NCBI RefSeq assembly: GCF_000252445.1
Contig: NC_017790.1
Location: 974,501 to 1,038,500 of the forward strand
Length of the DNA: 64,000 bases
Origin: Deinococcus gobiensis I-0
Lineage (GTDB): Bacteria; Deinococcota; Deinococci; Deinococcales; Deinococcaceae
Direction of reading: 5' to 3'
The position numbers and the translations under genes were made by a program. Below the pieces are notes generated by a model. That model was not told where the DNA came from. It did no database searches and worked only from the letters and a program-made list of their open reading frames with translations. Positions 23,042-40,005 of the stretch are shown here, piece by piece; the first letter of the stretch is position 1; the number at the start of each line of letters is the position of its first letter.

Positions 23042-25245
23042 CGGCGGTGTCTGTACCGGGGCCCCGACCTGCGGGCCGCCTGGCCTGGACCCTTCCGGCC
23101 GTGTGCGGGGTCATGGGCGGGGTGCTGCTGGAGCTGGGTCTGGGGTGGGGCGCGCTGGTGGCCGGGCTCGGTGTGGGGCTGGGGCTGCTGGACCGCCGCC
23201 CGTTGCTCGCCGCGCTGGCGCTGCTGGGGGCCGGGCTGGGCTGCGGCAGCGAACGGCTCCAGAGTGGCCAGCCCGATCGCCTCGCGCCGTGGGTAGGCGC
23301 GCAGGTCACGCTGACCGGCGACTGGGACGGCCAGTTCCTGACCCTGCGCGACCCGCCGGCGCGGCTGGCCCTCAGCCCCCGGCCCCCGCAGCCGCCGGGC
23401 CGGCTGGAGGTGTCGGGCCGCCTCGTGCGCCCCGAGGGCCGGACGCTGCCGGGCGGTTTCGATCAGGCGGCGTGGCTGCGCGCCCAGGGCGGGGTCTTTC
23501 TGCCCACGCCGCGCACGGTGTTGGTCGGCGCGCGTGTGCGGTCCAGCCGCCCCGAGGGTGGGGTGCGCGGCTGGTTCCGGCGCGGGTTGGCGGCCGGGCT
23601 CTCGGCGCGCAACGCCGCGCTCATGACGGCGGTCGAACTGGGCGACCGGGGCGACATCGGGCGCGAGAACTTCGCCGAGGGGTACGCGGTGCGCGACGCC
23701 TTCAACCGTGCGGGTCTGGCGCATCTCATGGCGCTGTCGGGGCAAAACGTGGCGCTGCTGACCGGCGCGCTGATCTTCCTGCTCTCGCGTCTGGGGGCGC
23801 CCACATGGCTGCGCTACGGGTTGCCGCTCGCGCTGCTCGTGCCCTACCTGACGGTGCTGGTGAGTGTCTCGCCCAGCATCACCCGCGCGGTCGTCATGGG
23901 CATGGCGGTGCTGGCCGGGCTGTGGGCCGGGCGCGGGCGGCCCGACGTGCCGGGCACGCTGGCGCTCGCGGCGCTCGTGTGCCTGCTGCTCTTTCCGCTG
24001 TGGCTGCTGGACGTGGGCTTTCAGCTCTCGTTCCTGGCGGTGCTCGCGCTGACCCTCTCGTCCCGGCTGGCGGCGCGGTTGCCGGCGGGCTGGCCCCACG
24101 CCCTGCGGCTGGCGCTCGCGGCGACCGTCCTGGCCGAACTGGGCACGCTGCCGGTCATCGCGTCCACCTTCGGGCAACTGCCGCTCGTGGGCCTGCCCGC
24201 CAACCTGCTGGCCGAGGGGATCATGGCCGCGCTCGTGCCGCTGGGCTTTCTCGCCGGGCTGCTGGGGCCGCTGGCCGCGCCGGTCAACCTGCTCGTGGCG
24301 CCGCTCGCCTCGCTGCTGCTGTGGCTGGCCGAGGTCTTCGGCCGCGCGCCGGTCCTGGGCTGGGGGCAGGTGGGGATCGGGGGGCTGGCGGCTTACGTGC
24401 TCGCGGCGTTGGCGGGCACGCTGTGGCTGCTCGGGCGGGTGCGGGGCCGCGCCGCGCTGGGCACCGTCCTGGCCTGCGCCCTGCTGAGCTGGCTGCCGGG
24501 TACGCTGCGCCCGGCGCGCGAACTCGTCTTTCTGGATGTCGGGCAGGGCGATGCCACGCTGCTCCGCCTGCCCGGCCTGACGATGCTGGTGGACGCGGGC
24601 GGCTCGGTCGGATCCGACTACGACGTGGGCGGACGCCGGGTGCTGCCGGCGCTGCGGGCGCTGGGCGTGCGCAAACTCGACGTGGCGGTCGCCACCCACG
24701 CCGACACCGATCACATCGAGGGCCTCGCGGCGGTGCTGCGCGGCCTGCCGGTGGGCGAGCTGTGGATCGGGCAGCGCAAGGCGGACGACCCGGTGCTGGC
24801 CGCCGTCCTCGCTGCCGCCCACGAGCGCGGCGTGCCCGTGCGCGAGGTCCGCCGGGGTGACGAGGTGGAGGCTTCGGGCGTGAAGGTCACGGTGCTGTGG
24901 CCGCAGGGCGCGCCCTGGAGTGACGAGGACAACGCCAATTCGGTCGCCCTGCGCGTCACGGACGGGGGCTGGCACGCGGCGTTGCTGGGCGACCTGCCCG
25001 ACCCGGTCGAGGGGCGGATCGGGGTCGGGCCACTCAATCTTCTTAAAACTGCGCACCACGGCAGCCGTTTCAGCACGGACGCGACCTTTCTGGCCCAGAC
25101 GCACCCGAAAGACGCCCTGATCAGCGTCGGGGCGCGCAACACCTACGGCCACCCCAACGCCGCCGTGCTGGAGCGCCTCGCGGCAGCCGGGGTGCGGGTG
25201 TGGCGCACCGACCTCCAGGGCACGGTGCGCTGGCCGCTGCCCTGA
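23038..25245 (+). CDS. comEC: ComEC/Rec2 DNA-uptake channel
   Basis: ComEC forms the inner-membrane channel through which single-stranded DNA enters during transformation. The 735-aa protein has an N-terminal hydrophobic stretch, a DUF4131-like OB domain, the Competence core with the hallmark [20 protein letters not shown] (about residue 222), many membrane segments to about residue 490, and a C-terminal metallo-beta-lactamase-like domain. That domain shows [29 protein letters not shown] and [14 protein letters not shown], with metal ligands kept, fitting nuclease activity. The GTG at 23038 overlaps the comEA stop; the frame is open much further upstream, but that is inside comEA. Confidence 0.92.
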   Translation: MTAVSVPGPRPAGRLAWTLPAVCGVMGGVLLELGLGWGALVAGLGVGLGLLDRRPLLAALALLGAGLGCGSERLQSGQPDRLAPWVGAQVTLTGDWDGQFLTLRDPPARLALSPRPPQPPGRLEVSGRLVRPEGRTLPGGFDQAAWLRAQGGVFLPTPRTVLVGARVRSSRPEGGVRGWFRRGLAAGLSARNAALMTAVELGDRGDIGRENFAEGYAVRDAFNRAGLAHLMALSGQNVALLTGALIFLLSRLGAPTWLRYGLPLALLVPYLTVLVSVSPSITRAVVMGMAVLAGLWAGRGRPDVPGTLALAALVCLLLFPLWLLDVGFQLSFLAVLALTLSSRLAARLPAGWPHALRLALAATVLAELGTLPVIASTFGQLPLVGLPANLLAEGIMAALVPLGFLAGLLGPLAAPVNLLVAPLASLLLWLAEVFGRAPVLGWGQVGIGGLAAYVLAALAGTLWLLGRVRGRAALGTVLACALLSWLPGTLRPARELVFLDVGQGDATLLRLPGLTMLVDAGGSVGSDYDVGGRRVLPALRALGVRKLDVAVATHADTDHIEGLAAVLRGLPVGELWIGQRKADDPVLAAVLAAAHERGVPVREVRRGDEVEASGVKVTVLWPQGAPWSDEDNANSVALRVTDGGWHAALLGDLPDPVEGRIGVGPLNLLKTAHHGSRFSTDATFLAQTHPKDALISVGARNTYGHPNAAVLERLAAAGVRVWRTDLQGTVRWPLP

Positions 25246-25257
25246 ATGCCGGAGAGA

Positions 25258-25672
25258 ATGAGCTGTGGAAACGCAAAAATTCCTTTCCTGAAATCCCGAA
25301 ACCGTTCATGCGCCGGTCGCCGGTTATGCACACCAGATCGAGGTGAGAGGCGACGTGCGCTGGCTGGTGCTCTCGGGGCAACTCGGTCAACATCGGGACG
25401 GAACACTTTCCGAAGATCCTGCCGAGCAATTGGCCGCAGCGCTCGAAAATCTACGTTTCAATCTCGATGCGGCGGGGATGACCGTCGAAGACGTCGTCAA
25501 AGTCACTTTTTATCTCGTCGGCACTTTCGATGCGGCGCGGCGGCGAACGCTCGTGGCCGACTGGTTCGGCACCCATCGGCCCTGCATGACGCTGCTCTAT
25601 GTCAGCGCGCTCGCCGCGCCGCAGTACCGGGTCGAGGTTGATGCCTGGGCGTGCCGCAGCGTAGAGGGCTAA
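25258..25672 (+). CDS. RidA/YjgF-family protein, apparent frameshift near its 5' end
   Basis: The body (in frame from 25292) reads NPETVHAPVAGYAHQIEVRG, then VLSGQLG, a helical middle and CMTLLYVSALAAPQYRVEVD: a RidA-type trimeric fold. The frame is closed by TGA at 25289 with no ATG; the only in-frame standard start is GTG 25343, which would remove about 17 conserved residues. In the neighbouring frame an ATG at 25258 with ggag upstream gives MSCGNAKIPFL, which would join the body if one base near 25290 were skipped. The Arg of the classic imine-deaminase motif is not evident, so it may be a non-RidA subgroup. Base composition is lower in GC than its neighbours. Confidence 0.6.
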
Positions 25673-25721
25673 CGGCCGCCGGCTCCTACTTGCCTGCTCG
25701 TCCTCACGTTACCCTGGGCGC

Positions 25722-26744
25722 ATGGCTCCTTCCCGTTCCGACATGTTGCGGCTCCTCAGTGCCCTGCCGGGCAGCTACGCGGGTCCCGACCGCCCCGAGA
25801 CCGGCCCCTTCGCGGTGGTCGGCGTGGGCGAGGGCACCCTGGCCGCGCATCTGCTGACCTCGCTCATCGGCACCAACTTCGCCCGCACGGGCACGCAGTT
25901 CGTGCTGTCCAGCGCCGACGCCCAGGACGCGGCGCGCACCTATGCCGAGATCGCTGAGGTCGCCGGGGCCACCGTACGGCGCGTGAGCACCGGCGGCCAG
26001 CCCGACGACGTGGACGTGCTCATTCCGGCCGGGGCCTTCGCCACCTACCACTACGCGCAGTTCGTGGCCCACGCCAGCGGCCACGGCGACGAGGCGCGGG
26101 CGGCCGAGGCGCTGCTCGCGGACCTCGCCGCCCGCTGCGCGCCCGAAATCGAGGAGGGCAATCCGGCGCGCGACCTCGCCTGGAGCCTGTGGGGCCGCGC
26201 CCCGCTGCTGCTCGCCGCGCCCGACGCCGACGCCCTGCCGCACGCCTGGCAGAGCCTGCTGGCGCGCACCGGCAAGACGCTGGCCGTGCCCGTGCCCGGC
26301 GACGCCCTGCCTTTCGTGACCGGGGCCTTCGAGGCCCAGCACGAGAAGGGCGACGGCCGCATCGCCCTCATCCTGGGCGAGGCCGACGCTGCGCTGCATG
26401 TGGCGCGAGAGGTGCTCGAATCGCGCATCGACGAGGTCGTGCAGGTGCCCTACCCCGCCGGGTCGGAGGGCGGCTACGCGGGGCAGCTCGCGCTGTGGTA
26501 CTTCGGCGCCTGGGTGGCCGCCTACCTCGCCGAGCGCTACGACCAGTCGCCCGCCGACCCGCCCATGCTGGCGCGCGCCCAGGCTGTGCTCGCGGGCGAG
26601 GCCGGAGAGGACACCCTGGGCACCGAGTCGCCCGCGCCGCGCCGCCGCGCCGCCGACGAAGATGACCGCTGGGACGACGACGACGAGGCTGAAACCGAGG
26701 CCGATCTGGACGACGACTTTTCCGGGCGCGACGACCTGAACTGA
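25722..26744 (+). CDS. SIS-domain sugar isomerase-like protein (bifunctional PGI/PMI type)
   Basis: The 340-aa protein resembles the bifunctional phosphoglucose/phosphomannose isomerases. It has an N-terminal SIS-like half (FAVVGVGEGTLAAHLLTSLI) and a C-terminal half with VTGAFEAQHEKGDGRIALIL and YAGQLALWYFGAWVAAYLAE, where such enzymes place catalytic residues. Motifs of the SIS sugar-phosphate loop are weak, so activity is uncertain. The tail from about residue 300 is extremely acidic (DEDDRWDDDDEAETEADLDD). TACCCT (25710-25715) ends 6 nt before the ATG, suggesting a leaderless mRNA. Confidence 0.55.
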   Translation: MAPSRSDMLRLLSALPGSYAGPDRPETGPFAVVGVGEGTLAAHLLTSLIGTNFARTGTQFVLSSADAQDAARTYAEIAEVAGATVRRVSTGGQPDDVDVLIPAGAFATYHYAQFVAHASGHGDEARAAEALLADLAARCAPEIEEGNPARDLAWSLWGRAPLLLAAPDADALPHAWQSLLARTGKTLAVPVPGDALPFVTGAFEAQHEKGDGRIALILGEADAALHVAREVLESRIDEVVQVPYPAGSEGGYAGQLALWYFGAWVAAYLAERYDQSPADPPMLARAQAVLAGEAGEDTLGTESPAPRRRAADEDDRWDDDDEAETEADLDDDFSGRDDLN

Positions 26745-26752
26745 GTGCGGAG

Positions 26753-26789
26753 TTCAGAGGGGCCAAGGCTGGCCTTTCGTCCCTCTGAA
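26753..26789 (+). terminator. Hairpin after the isomerase-like gene
   Basis: Perfect 9-base arms ttcagaggg (26753-26761) and ccctctgaa (26781-26789) lie 9 bases after the stop, with an inner partial stem. There is no T tract, so termination strength is uncertain. Between it and the merR promoter (26790-26939) nothing else is seen. Confidence 0.45.
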
Positions 26790-26939
26790 CCGATTGGGGC
26801 GGGCCCCTGAGAAGGACAGCGGTGGGAAGTCGAGGGGTGTGCGGTCGGCTCCTCCACGGCGCTGTGTGCCGGCCGGCGGCAGGGGAGGGCCTGTCCCCGC
26901 CCATGAAGATCGCCTGAATGCGGCCCAGCCCGTCCCCGC

Positions 26940-26970
26940 TTGACTTCGAGCGCGCTCGAAGGCGTAGCGT
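26940..26970 (+). promoter_or_regulatory. MerR-type promoter/operator with 19-bp spacer
   Basis: TTGACT (26940-26945) and TAGCGT (26965-26970) are separated by 19 bases. A perfect 16-base palindrome, ttcgagcgcgctcgaa (26945-26960), fills most of the spacer. This is the classic over-long MerR-regulated promoter, in which the regulator untwists the DNA. The merR GTG starts 6 nt after the -10 box, so the operon is probably self-regulated and leaderless. Confidence 0.85.
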
Positions 26971-26976
26971 TCGGGG

Positions 26977-27398
26977 GTGTCCACGGTGGCCTCCCTCCCT
27001 GCCCTCTTGCCCATCCGCGAGGCGGCCGCGCTGCTGGGCGTGAGCGCCCATACCCTGCGGTACTACGAGCGCGAGGGCCTGCTCGGCGTGCCCCGCGCGG
27101 CCGGGGGCGAGCGCCTCTACGGCGACGCCGAACTGGCCCGACTGCGCTTCCTGCTGCACTTGCGGGGTACCGGCATGGGCATGGCGGGGCTGCGCGAGTA
27201 CGTGGCCCTGACCGAACAGGGCGAGGCGACCGTGGACGCGCGCCGGGGGCTGCTGTTGCGCCACGAGGCGGCGGTTCTCGCGCGCCTGGACGCCCTCCAG
27301 GCCGACCTGGCGGCTGTCCGGCGCAAGATCGCGCTGTACGGCGAGCCTGCCCTGCCCACCACCCTTTCCCCGGCGACGCCGGTTTTCCAGGAGACCCG

Positions 27399-27402
<4 letters not shown>
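26977..27402 (+). CDS. MerR-family transcriptional regulator
   Basis: The 141-aa protein has the MerR winged helix at residues about 9-75 ([20 protein letters not shown] then [20 protein letters not shown]) followed by a dimerisation coiled coil. There are no cysteines, so it does not sense metal through a MerR-type thiol site; it belongs with the short redox or aldehyde-responsive type. The GTG at 26977 directly follows a MerR-type promoter with a perfect dyad. Its stop overlaps the aldo/keto reductase start (atga), which is the obvious target. Confidence 0.88.
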
Positions 27403-28397
<995 letters not shown>

Positions 28398-28414
28398 GGT
28401 TCAGGACTGGGTAG

Positions 28415-30519
<2,105 letters not shown>

Positions 30520-30523
<4 letters not shown>

Positions 30524-30888
30524 GGCGTGTCCGGGGTGGCCGGGACCGGTTCGGGTCGCGCCGGCTCGGTCACCGGGCCGGGGGTGGGCAGGGCGCCCAG
30601 CCGGGCCTGGAGGGTGGCGGCCAGGCGGCCTTCGAGGGCCCGCCGCTCGCGCCGGTCATGGCGGCGTCGCCAGCCCTGGCGCCACAGCAGCGGCAGCAGC
30701 AGCAGCGCCACGAAGGCCCCGCCCACCACAACGAACATGCCCATGGCCGCGCCGGTGCCGGTCAGCCACTCGCCACGTCCGAAAGGCAGGGGCAGCCGCA
30801 CCGGCTGCGGGTTCTCCAGCGCCACGAGCAGCAGGTACCCCGCGAGCACCAGCAGCAGCAGCACCTGCACAAAGGGCATCACGCGCAT
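30520..30888 (-). CDS. LapA/DUF1049-like small membrane protein
   Basis: The 122-aa protein has two hydrophobic segments (about 5-25 and 45-68) separated by ENPQPVRLPLPFGRGEWLTG, the typical LapA (DUF1049) spacing, then a basic helix and a Pro/Thr tail. LapA-like proteins are thought to assist envelope assembly. Its stop overlaps the recJ start by 4 nt, so recJ is probably translated from the same message. Confidence 0.65.
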
Positions 30889-30950
30889 CGGGCCGCAGCA
30901 TAGAGCATCGCGCCGGAACCCGTCGTGGCGGGGTTCACGTGCGCGGAGGC

Positions 30951-30978
30951 AAAAAAAGAGGCCCCGCGCGGGGGCCTC
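30951..30978 (-). terminator. Intrinsic terminator of the SLH-protein gene
   Basis: Read on the minus strand, gaggcccc and ggggcctc (30978-30971 and 30965-30958) form an 8-bp stem with a 5-base loop. It is followed by seven T (30957-30951). It sits 15 bases after the stop of the SLH-domain gene. Confidence 0.9.
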
Positions 30979-30993
30979 CGGTTCAGCGGAAGA

Positions 30994-32205
<1,212 letters not shown>

Positions 32206-32597
32206 AGCAAGCTCCTTTGAGCGGAAAAGGGCATAGTGAAGCGCCCGAAACCGACTTTCCTGCCGTCAACGTTAGGCACGCGATATGAGTACGCTGTGAA
32301 TCTCCTCCCCTCAACTCATTGTGCATTGCCTTGCAAAGCCCGAGTCTGATCCACACCCCCCATCTATGTGCTTTCCATGTGAAATCGTATAGAAAAGATG
32401 AGCCGGTAAAAGAGCGGTCTGGACGCAATTGGCACGGAGCAGATGTGAAAACCACATTCCTCTTCATGCTCCGGGTTCATGAGGCCCGGTTCATGTTGCG
32501 CGGCGATCCGGCCCGGAGCCTCGGCCGTGACCGCAGCCGGGTGGGCATTGTCGTTTCCCTTTGCGCGCCGATGAGGACTTCGTGTCAGCATGCGGCC
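32206..32597. promoter_or_regulatory. Divergent AT-richer intergenic region, with promoter candidate for the SLH gene
   Basis: This 392-base gap between divergent genes is richer in AT than its surroundings. On the minus strand TTGAGG (32314-32309), 17 bases, and TACTCA (32291-32286) could be the SLH-gene promoter, giving a leader of about 75 nt with a strong ribosome site. For the enoyl-CoA hydratase side no convincing -10 was found; CAGCAT lies 6 nt before its ATG. No structured RNA or ORF could be supported. Confidence 0.4.
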
Positions 32598-34543
<1,946 letters not shown>

Positions 34544-34712
34544 GGGGTGGGGCGGCGGGAAAAGCGGGGCGTCTCATCTTGACGGCCCGGCCCCGCCGCT
34601 CTACCTTGCTCCCGACGAGCCGCCCACTTGCCCCCCGCCTTCACACCCTTCCCCTTGAGAAGCGTGTCAGGTTTTTCATGTTCGGTCAGGGATTTTCTCT
34701 AGACTGGGCAGA

Positions 34713-36422
34713 ATGACGGGGGCGATGAGGTACGGATTGGGGGGAGCGGCGGCGCTGGTGGTGCTGGGCGGCGCACTGGCCATGGGTGTGGCGACGCAGG
34801 GCGACGGCACGCTGGCCCCGGGGCTGACGGTGGGCGGCGTGGCCGTGGGCGGCCTGAGCATGGACGCGGCCCTGAAGGCGCTGCGGGAAAAGGGCGCGGC
34901 GGCCCCGCAGGTGAAGGTCACGGCGGCCGACAAGACCTGGACGCTGGGGGCCGACAAGCTCGGCTGGCAGGCCGACGCCGAGGCCAGCCTGCGCCCCGCC
35001 CAGCAGCTCTCGCAGGAGCGCGGCATGGTCGAGAAGCTCCAGAACATGATGGGGCAGCAGGCCACGCGCGACTTCCCGCTCGTCGTGAAGGTGGACCCGG
35101 AGGCCGCGCGCGCGACCCTCAAGGCGCTCACGGGCGGCCTGAACACCCAGCCCACGCCCGCCACGGTGGGCTTTGATGCCAAGACCCGCCGCTACGCCGT
35201 GCTGACCAAGGACACGCCGGGCCGCAAGGCCGACATTGACGCGGCCGTGAGCGCCTACGCCGCCGACCCCTCGCAGACGGCCGTGAAGGTGCCGGTGGCC
35301 GAGTGGAAGGCCAACAACTCGGCCGAGAAGCTCCAGGGCTACGCCGACCAGGGCAACCGCCTCATGCGGCCCCTGAGCGTCACGCTGGAGGGCACGGCGC
35401 GCAAGGGCAGCCTCACGGCCCTTCAGGTCGCCGACCTGTTCTGGGTGCGCCCCGAGGGCATCGTGCTGGACGACAAGACCCTCGGCGCAGCCCTGGCGCG
35501 CCTGAGCGCGGCGGTGGACCAGCCGGCCCAGAACGCCCGCTACGCCACCGAAGGCGGCAAGCTCGTGCGCGTGCCCGAGAAGGCCGGGCGCGTGGCCGAC
35601 CGCGTGGCGGCGCTCGCGGCCCTGCGGAAGGCCGTGACCGACCCGGCGAGCAGCAGCGTGGTCTTCGCCTCCAAGGTGAGCCAGCCCACCCTGACGGTGG
35701 CGGCGCTGCCCGACCCGACCAAGCTCGAACTCATCACGACCGGGCGCAGCACCTACTACGGCAGCAGCCCCGAGCGCCGCGCCAACGTCGCCAACGCGGC
35801 GGCCAAGATCAACGGCTCGGTGGTGCCGGCGGGCGAGGTCTTCAGCTTCCTCCAGTCGCTGGGCAGCATCACGCCCGACAACGGCTTCGTCGGCGGCCTG
35901 ATCATCTCGGGCGGGCGCACGGTGGATGGCCTGGGCGGCGGCGTGTGCCAGGTGAGCACCACGACCTTCCGCGCGCTGTACCAGGCGGGCCTGCCGGTGG
36001 TCGAGCGCAACCAGCACTCCTACCGCGTGGGCTACTACGAGCCGCAGGTGGGCTTCGAGGCCGCCGTGTACGACCCCGGTGTGGACCTCAAGATGAAGAA
36101 CGATACGGGCGCGCCCCTGCTCATCCGCACCGTGAACAACGACGCGCGCAGCACGCTGGAAGTGCAGGTCTGGGGCATCAAGCCCGAGCGCAGCGTGTCG
36201 GTGAGCGGGGCGACCATCCTGTCGCGCACGCCGCACCCAGCCGCGCAGTACGTCACCAACTCCAGGCTGCGCCCCGGCACCACCAAGCAGGTGGACTGGG
36301 CCGCCGACGGCTACAACCTGTACATCACCCGCACCATCAGGGACGCGGCCGGAACCCGCACCGACAAGGTCAGCACCGTGTACAAGCCCTGGCGCGCGGT
36401 GTACGAGGTCGGCCCGAGCTGA
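34713..36422 (+). CDS. VanW-family cell-wall-associated protein
   Basis: The 569-aa protein begins with a signal anchor (about 8-28), followed by two putative peptidoglycan-binding (PG_binding_4) repeats (about 35-320) and a VanW domain (about 330-480). The last includes TTGRSTYYGSSPERRANVAN, FLQSLGSITPDNGFVGGLII, GGGVCQVSTTTFRALYQAGL and VERNQHSYRVGYYEPQVGFE. The C-terminal ~80 residues are beta-rich, G5-like. It is presumably tethered to the membrane and contacts peptidoglycan; VanW function is not established. TAGACT (34700-34705) lies 7 nt before the ATG (leaderless). Confidence 0.88.
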   Translation: MTGAMRYGLGGAAALVVLGGALAMGVATQGDGTLAPGLTVGGVAVGGLSMDAALKALREKGAAAPQVKVTAADKTWTLGADKLGWQADAEASLRPAQQLSQERGMVEKLQNMMGQQATRDFPLVVKVDPEAARATLKALTGGLNTQPTPATVGFDAKTRRYAVLTKDTPGRKADIDAAVSAYAADPSQTAVKVPVAEWKANNSAEKLQGYADQGNRLMRPLSVTLEGTARKGSLTALQVADLFWVRPEGIVLDDKTLGAALARLSAAVDQPAQNARYATEGGKLVRVPEKAGRVADRVAALAALRKAVTDPASSSVVFASKVSQPTLTVAALPDPTKLELITTGRSTYYGSSPERRANVANAAAKINGSVVPAGEVFSFLQSLGSITPDNGFVGGLIISGGRTVDGLGGGVCQVSTTTFRALYQAGLPVVERNQHSYRVGYYEPQVGFEAAVYDPGVDLKMKNDTGAPLLIRTVNNDARSTLEVQVWGIKPERSVSVSGATILSRTPHPAAQYVTNSRLRPGTTKQVDWAADGYNLYITRTIRDAAGTRTDKVSTVYKPWRAVYEVGPS

Positions 36423-36434
36423 GGCCGCAAGGAA

Positions 36435-36472
36435 GGGGGCCGGGGCGAGCGGGTGGCCCCGGCCCCCCTTTT
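36435..36472 (+). terminator. Intrinsic terminator after the VanW gene
   Basis: Perfect 11-base arms gggggccgggg (36435-36445) and ccccggccccc (36457-36467) enclose an 11-base loop. A short T tract (36469-36472) follows. Confidence 0.85.
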
Positions 36473-36548
36473 GCTGCCGGGTCGCGCCGCCTGTCCGTTA
36501 GACGCGGACCCTGCGGCCCTTCCCCCACCCCGCTACACTCGGCCCCAT

Positions 36549-37130
36549 ATGCAGACGTTGGTGGACGAGATCAGGGCGCAGGGCATCATCCTGCCGGGCG
36601 GTTTTCTGAAGGTGGACGGACTGGTCAACCACCAGCTCCTTCCGGCCCTGACACGCGAGATGGGGCAGCATTTCGCGCGGCACTTCGCGCCCCTGTCACC
36701 CAGCAAGATCCTGACCATCGAGGTGAGCGGCATCGCGCCCGCGCTGGCGACCGCGATGGAACTGGGCATTCCGATGGTGTACGCCCGCAAGAAAAAGCCC
36801 CTGACCATGAAGGAGCCCGCCTATACGGCCCAGTCGGTGAGCCGCACCAAGGGCGGCACCGTGGACCTGTTCGTGAGCAGCGAGTTCCTGGGGGCGGGCG
36901 ACCGGGTGGTCATCATCGACGACTTTCTGGCGTCGGGGGGCACGGTGCGCTCGTTGACGGGCATCATCGGCCAGAGCGGGGCGACGCTGCTGGGCCTGGG
37001 CTGCGTCATCGAGAAGGAGTTCGAGGGGGGGCGCGACAAGCTGGCCGACCTGAAGATTCCCATCCATACCCTCGCCAACATCGTGCGCATGAGCGAGGCC
37101 GAGGGCATCGTGGTGGAAGCCGGGCGCTGA
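36549..37130 (+). CDS. xpt: Xanthine phosphoribosyltransferase
   Basis: Xpt salvages xanthine with PRPP to XMP. The 193-aa protein matches Bacillus-type Xpt: [60 protein letters not shown] [20 protein letters not shown], and the PRPP loop [26 protein letters not shown] (36534-36539) stands 9 nt before the ATG at 36549. The 76 bases between the VanW terminator and the start are too short for a purine riboswitch aptamer plus switch. Confidence 0.93.
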   Translation: MQTLVDEIRAQGIILPGGFLKVDGLVNHQLLPALTREMGQHFARHFAPLSPSKILTIEVSGIAPALATAMELGIPMVYARKKKPLTMKEPAYTAQSVSRTKGGTVDLFVSSEFLGAGDRVVIIDDFLASGGTVRSLTGIIGQSGATLLGLGCVIEKEFEGGRDKLADLKIPIHTLANIVRMSEAEGIVVEAGR

Positions 37131-37243
37131 TCCGGGGCGGGTGTGCCTAAAGGCGAGGTCAGCACCGGCTGAAGAGGTCTTGGGCCGGGCCTCAAGCGCC
37201 TGAACGGGGCGGGCCGCAGGCTGGGCTCAAGGAGTTGCCTGCC

Positions 37244-37735
37244 ATGACCCGTCCCCCCAATCCCGCCGCCGACCTCATCCCCGACCAGCGCGCCCGCGTG
37301 AACGTGGCGAGCTACGAGACCTACGCCGCCGCGCAGCGCGCCGTGGACTTCCTGTCCGACCGCAAGTTTCCGGTCGAGCGGGTCGCCATCGTGGGCGAGG
37401 GGCTCCAGACCATCGAGCAGGTCACGGGCCGCCTGGACTGGGGCCGCGCCGCCGGGCTGGGGCTGGGACAGGGGATGGGCATGGGCCTGTTCATCGGCCT
37501 GATCTTCGCGGCGCTGGGGCTGGGGCAGGGCAGCTTCATCGGGCTGGTCGCCTACGGGGTGGTCATCGGCGGGATCTTCGGGGTGGTGTGGGGCCTCGTC
37601 GGTTACGCGCTCTCGGGCGGGCGGCGCGACTTTACGAGCATCGGCGGGATGCGTGCCCGCGAGTACCTGCTGCTCACCGACCCCGAGGTGGCCGAGCAGG
37701 CCCGGGCGCTGCTGGGCGAGCTGCCGAGCCGCTGA
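37244..37735 (+). CDS. General stress protein 17M/YflT-like membrane protein
   Basis: The 163-aa protein has an N-terminal YflT/general-stress domain (VNVASYETYAAAQRAVDFLS and VERVAIVGEGLQTIEQVTGR), two Gly-rich hydrophobic segments (about 70-90 and 95-120) and a C-terminal ALLGEL helix. Family members are common stress-induced proteins of unknown mechanism. The ATG at 37244 has aaggag 9 nt upstream; the TTG at 37235 is rejected. No promoter is clear in the 113-base gap. Confidence 0.75.
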   Translation: MTRPPNPAADLIPDQRARVNVASYETYAAAQRAVDFLSDRKFPVERVAIVGEGLQTIEQVTGRLDWGRAAGLGLGQGMGMGLFIGLIFAALGLGQGSFIGLVAYGVVIGGIFGVVWGLVGYALSGGRRDFTSIGGMRAREYLLLTDPEVAEQARALLGELPSR

Positions 37736-37782
37736 GGCCCCGCGCCTCGCGTCCTAACGCCCGTTTGGGTAGCATGGCGGCA

Positions 37783-39345
<1,563 letters not shown>

Positions 39346-39370
39346 ATCCTGCCTGGAGGGGTTGCCCCTC

Positions 39371-39414
39371 GCCCGCCCTCGTCCCGGCCGGCGAGGGTGG
39401 GCGGCGCACCTTTT
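39371..39414 (+). terminator. Hairpin terminator after the carboxyltransferase gene
   Basis: gcccgccctcg (39371-39381) pairs with cgagggtgggc (39392-39402) with one G-T pair; four T occur at 39411-39414. Confidence 0.6.
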
Positions 39415-39475
39415 CATGGCCGTTCCTTGAGCTGCGGCCCAGCCTTCTCGCCGCCGCCGGAGCTATGGTCGGGGC

Positions 39476-39940
39476 ATGACCCAGTCTCCTCCCAAAAAGA
39501 CCTACAGCAAGCCCAGCGACAGCGAACTGCGTGAGCGCCTGTCGCCCATCCAGTACCAGGTGACGCAGCACGAGGGCACCGAGCGGGCCTTTACCGGCGA
39601 GTACTGGGACACCGATGAGGACGGCATCTACGTGGACGTGGTGTCGGGTGAGCCGCTGTTCTCCAGCAAGGACAAGTACGACGCGGGCTGCGGCTGGCCC
39701 AGCTTCACGCGGCCCCTGAAGGACGTGTCGCTGACCGAGAACACCGACTACAAGATCGGGTATGCCCGTACCGAGGTCCGCTCGCGGGGCGTGGACTCGC
39801 ACCTGGGCCACGTGTTCCCCGACGGCCCCCAGGAAGAGGGCGGACTGCGCTACTGCATCAACTCGGCGTCGCTGCGCTTCGTCCCGGCGGGCCAGCTCGA
39901 AGCCGAGGGCTACGGCGAGTATGCCCCGATGTTCCGCTGA
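39476..39940 (+). CDS. msrB: Peptide-methionine (R)-S-oxide reductase
   Basis: MsrB repairs methionine-R-sulfoxide. The 154-aa protein shows [14 protein letters not shown] (resolving-Cys region), [14 protein letters not shown] and the catalytic [13 protein letters not shown]. The two CxxC zinc pairs of some MsrB are absent, so it is the zinc-free form. TATGGT (39464-39469) lies 6 nt before the ATG. With ohr, mutM and the carotenoid genes it belongs to the oxidative-damage complement. Confidence 0.94.
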   Translation: MTQSPPKKTYSKPSDSELRERLSPIQYQVTQHEGTERAFTGEYWDTDEDGIYVDVVSGEPLFSSKDKYDAGCGWPSFTRPLKDVSLTENTDYKIGYARTEVRSRGVDSHLGHVFPDGPQEEGGLRYCINSASLRFVPAGQLEAEGYGEYAPMFR

Positions 39941-39952
39941 TCGCCGGACCGT

Positions 39953-39993
39953 AAAAGAGAGGCGGGTGGGGACTGCCCCACCCGCCCTCTTTT
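39953..39993. terminator. Bidirectional intrinsic terminator between msrB and the CAP gene
   Basis: Perfect arms ggcgggtgggg (39961-39971) and ccccacccgcc (39976-39986) are flanked by aaaagag (39953-39959) and ctctttt (39987-39993), so each strand reads a G/C stem followed by a T-rich tract. It separates the convergent msrB and CAP-domain genes. Confidence 0.9.
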
Positions 39994-40005
39994 CGGGTTC
40001 CGGCC

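Noticed and set aside
32319..32597. Upstream extension of the enoyl-CoA hydratase frame to 32319
   Set aside because: The added residues look non-coding and AT-rich, and the crotonase domain begins right after the ATG at 32598.
36473..36548. Purine riboswitch before xpt
   Set aside because: Only 76 bases lie between the VanW terminator and the start, and a -10 box sits 9 nt before the ATG, leaving no room for an aptamer.
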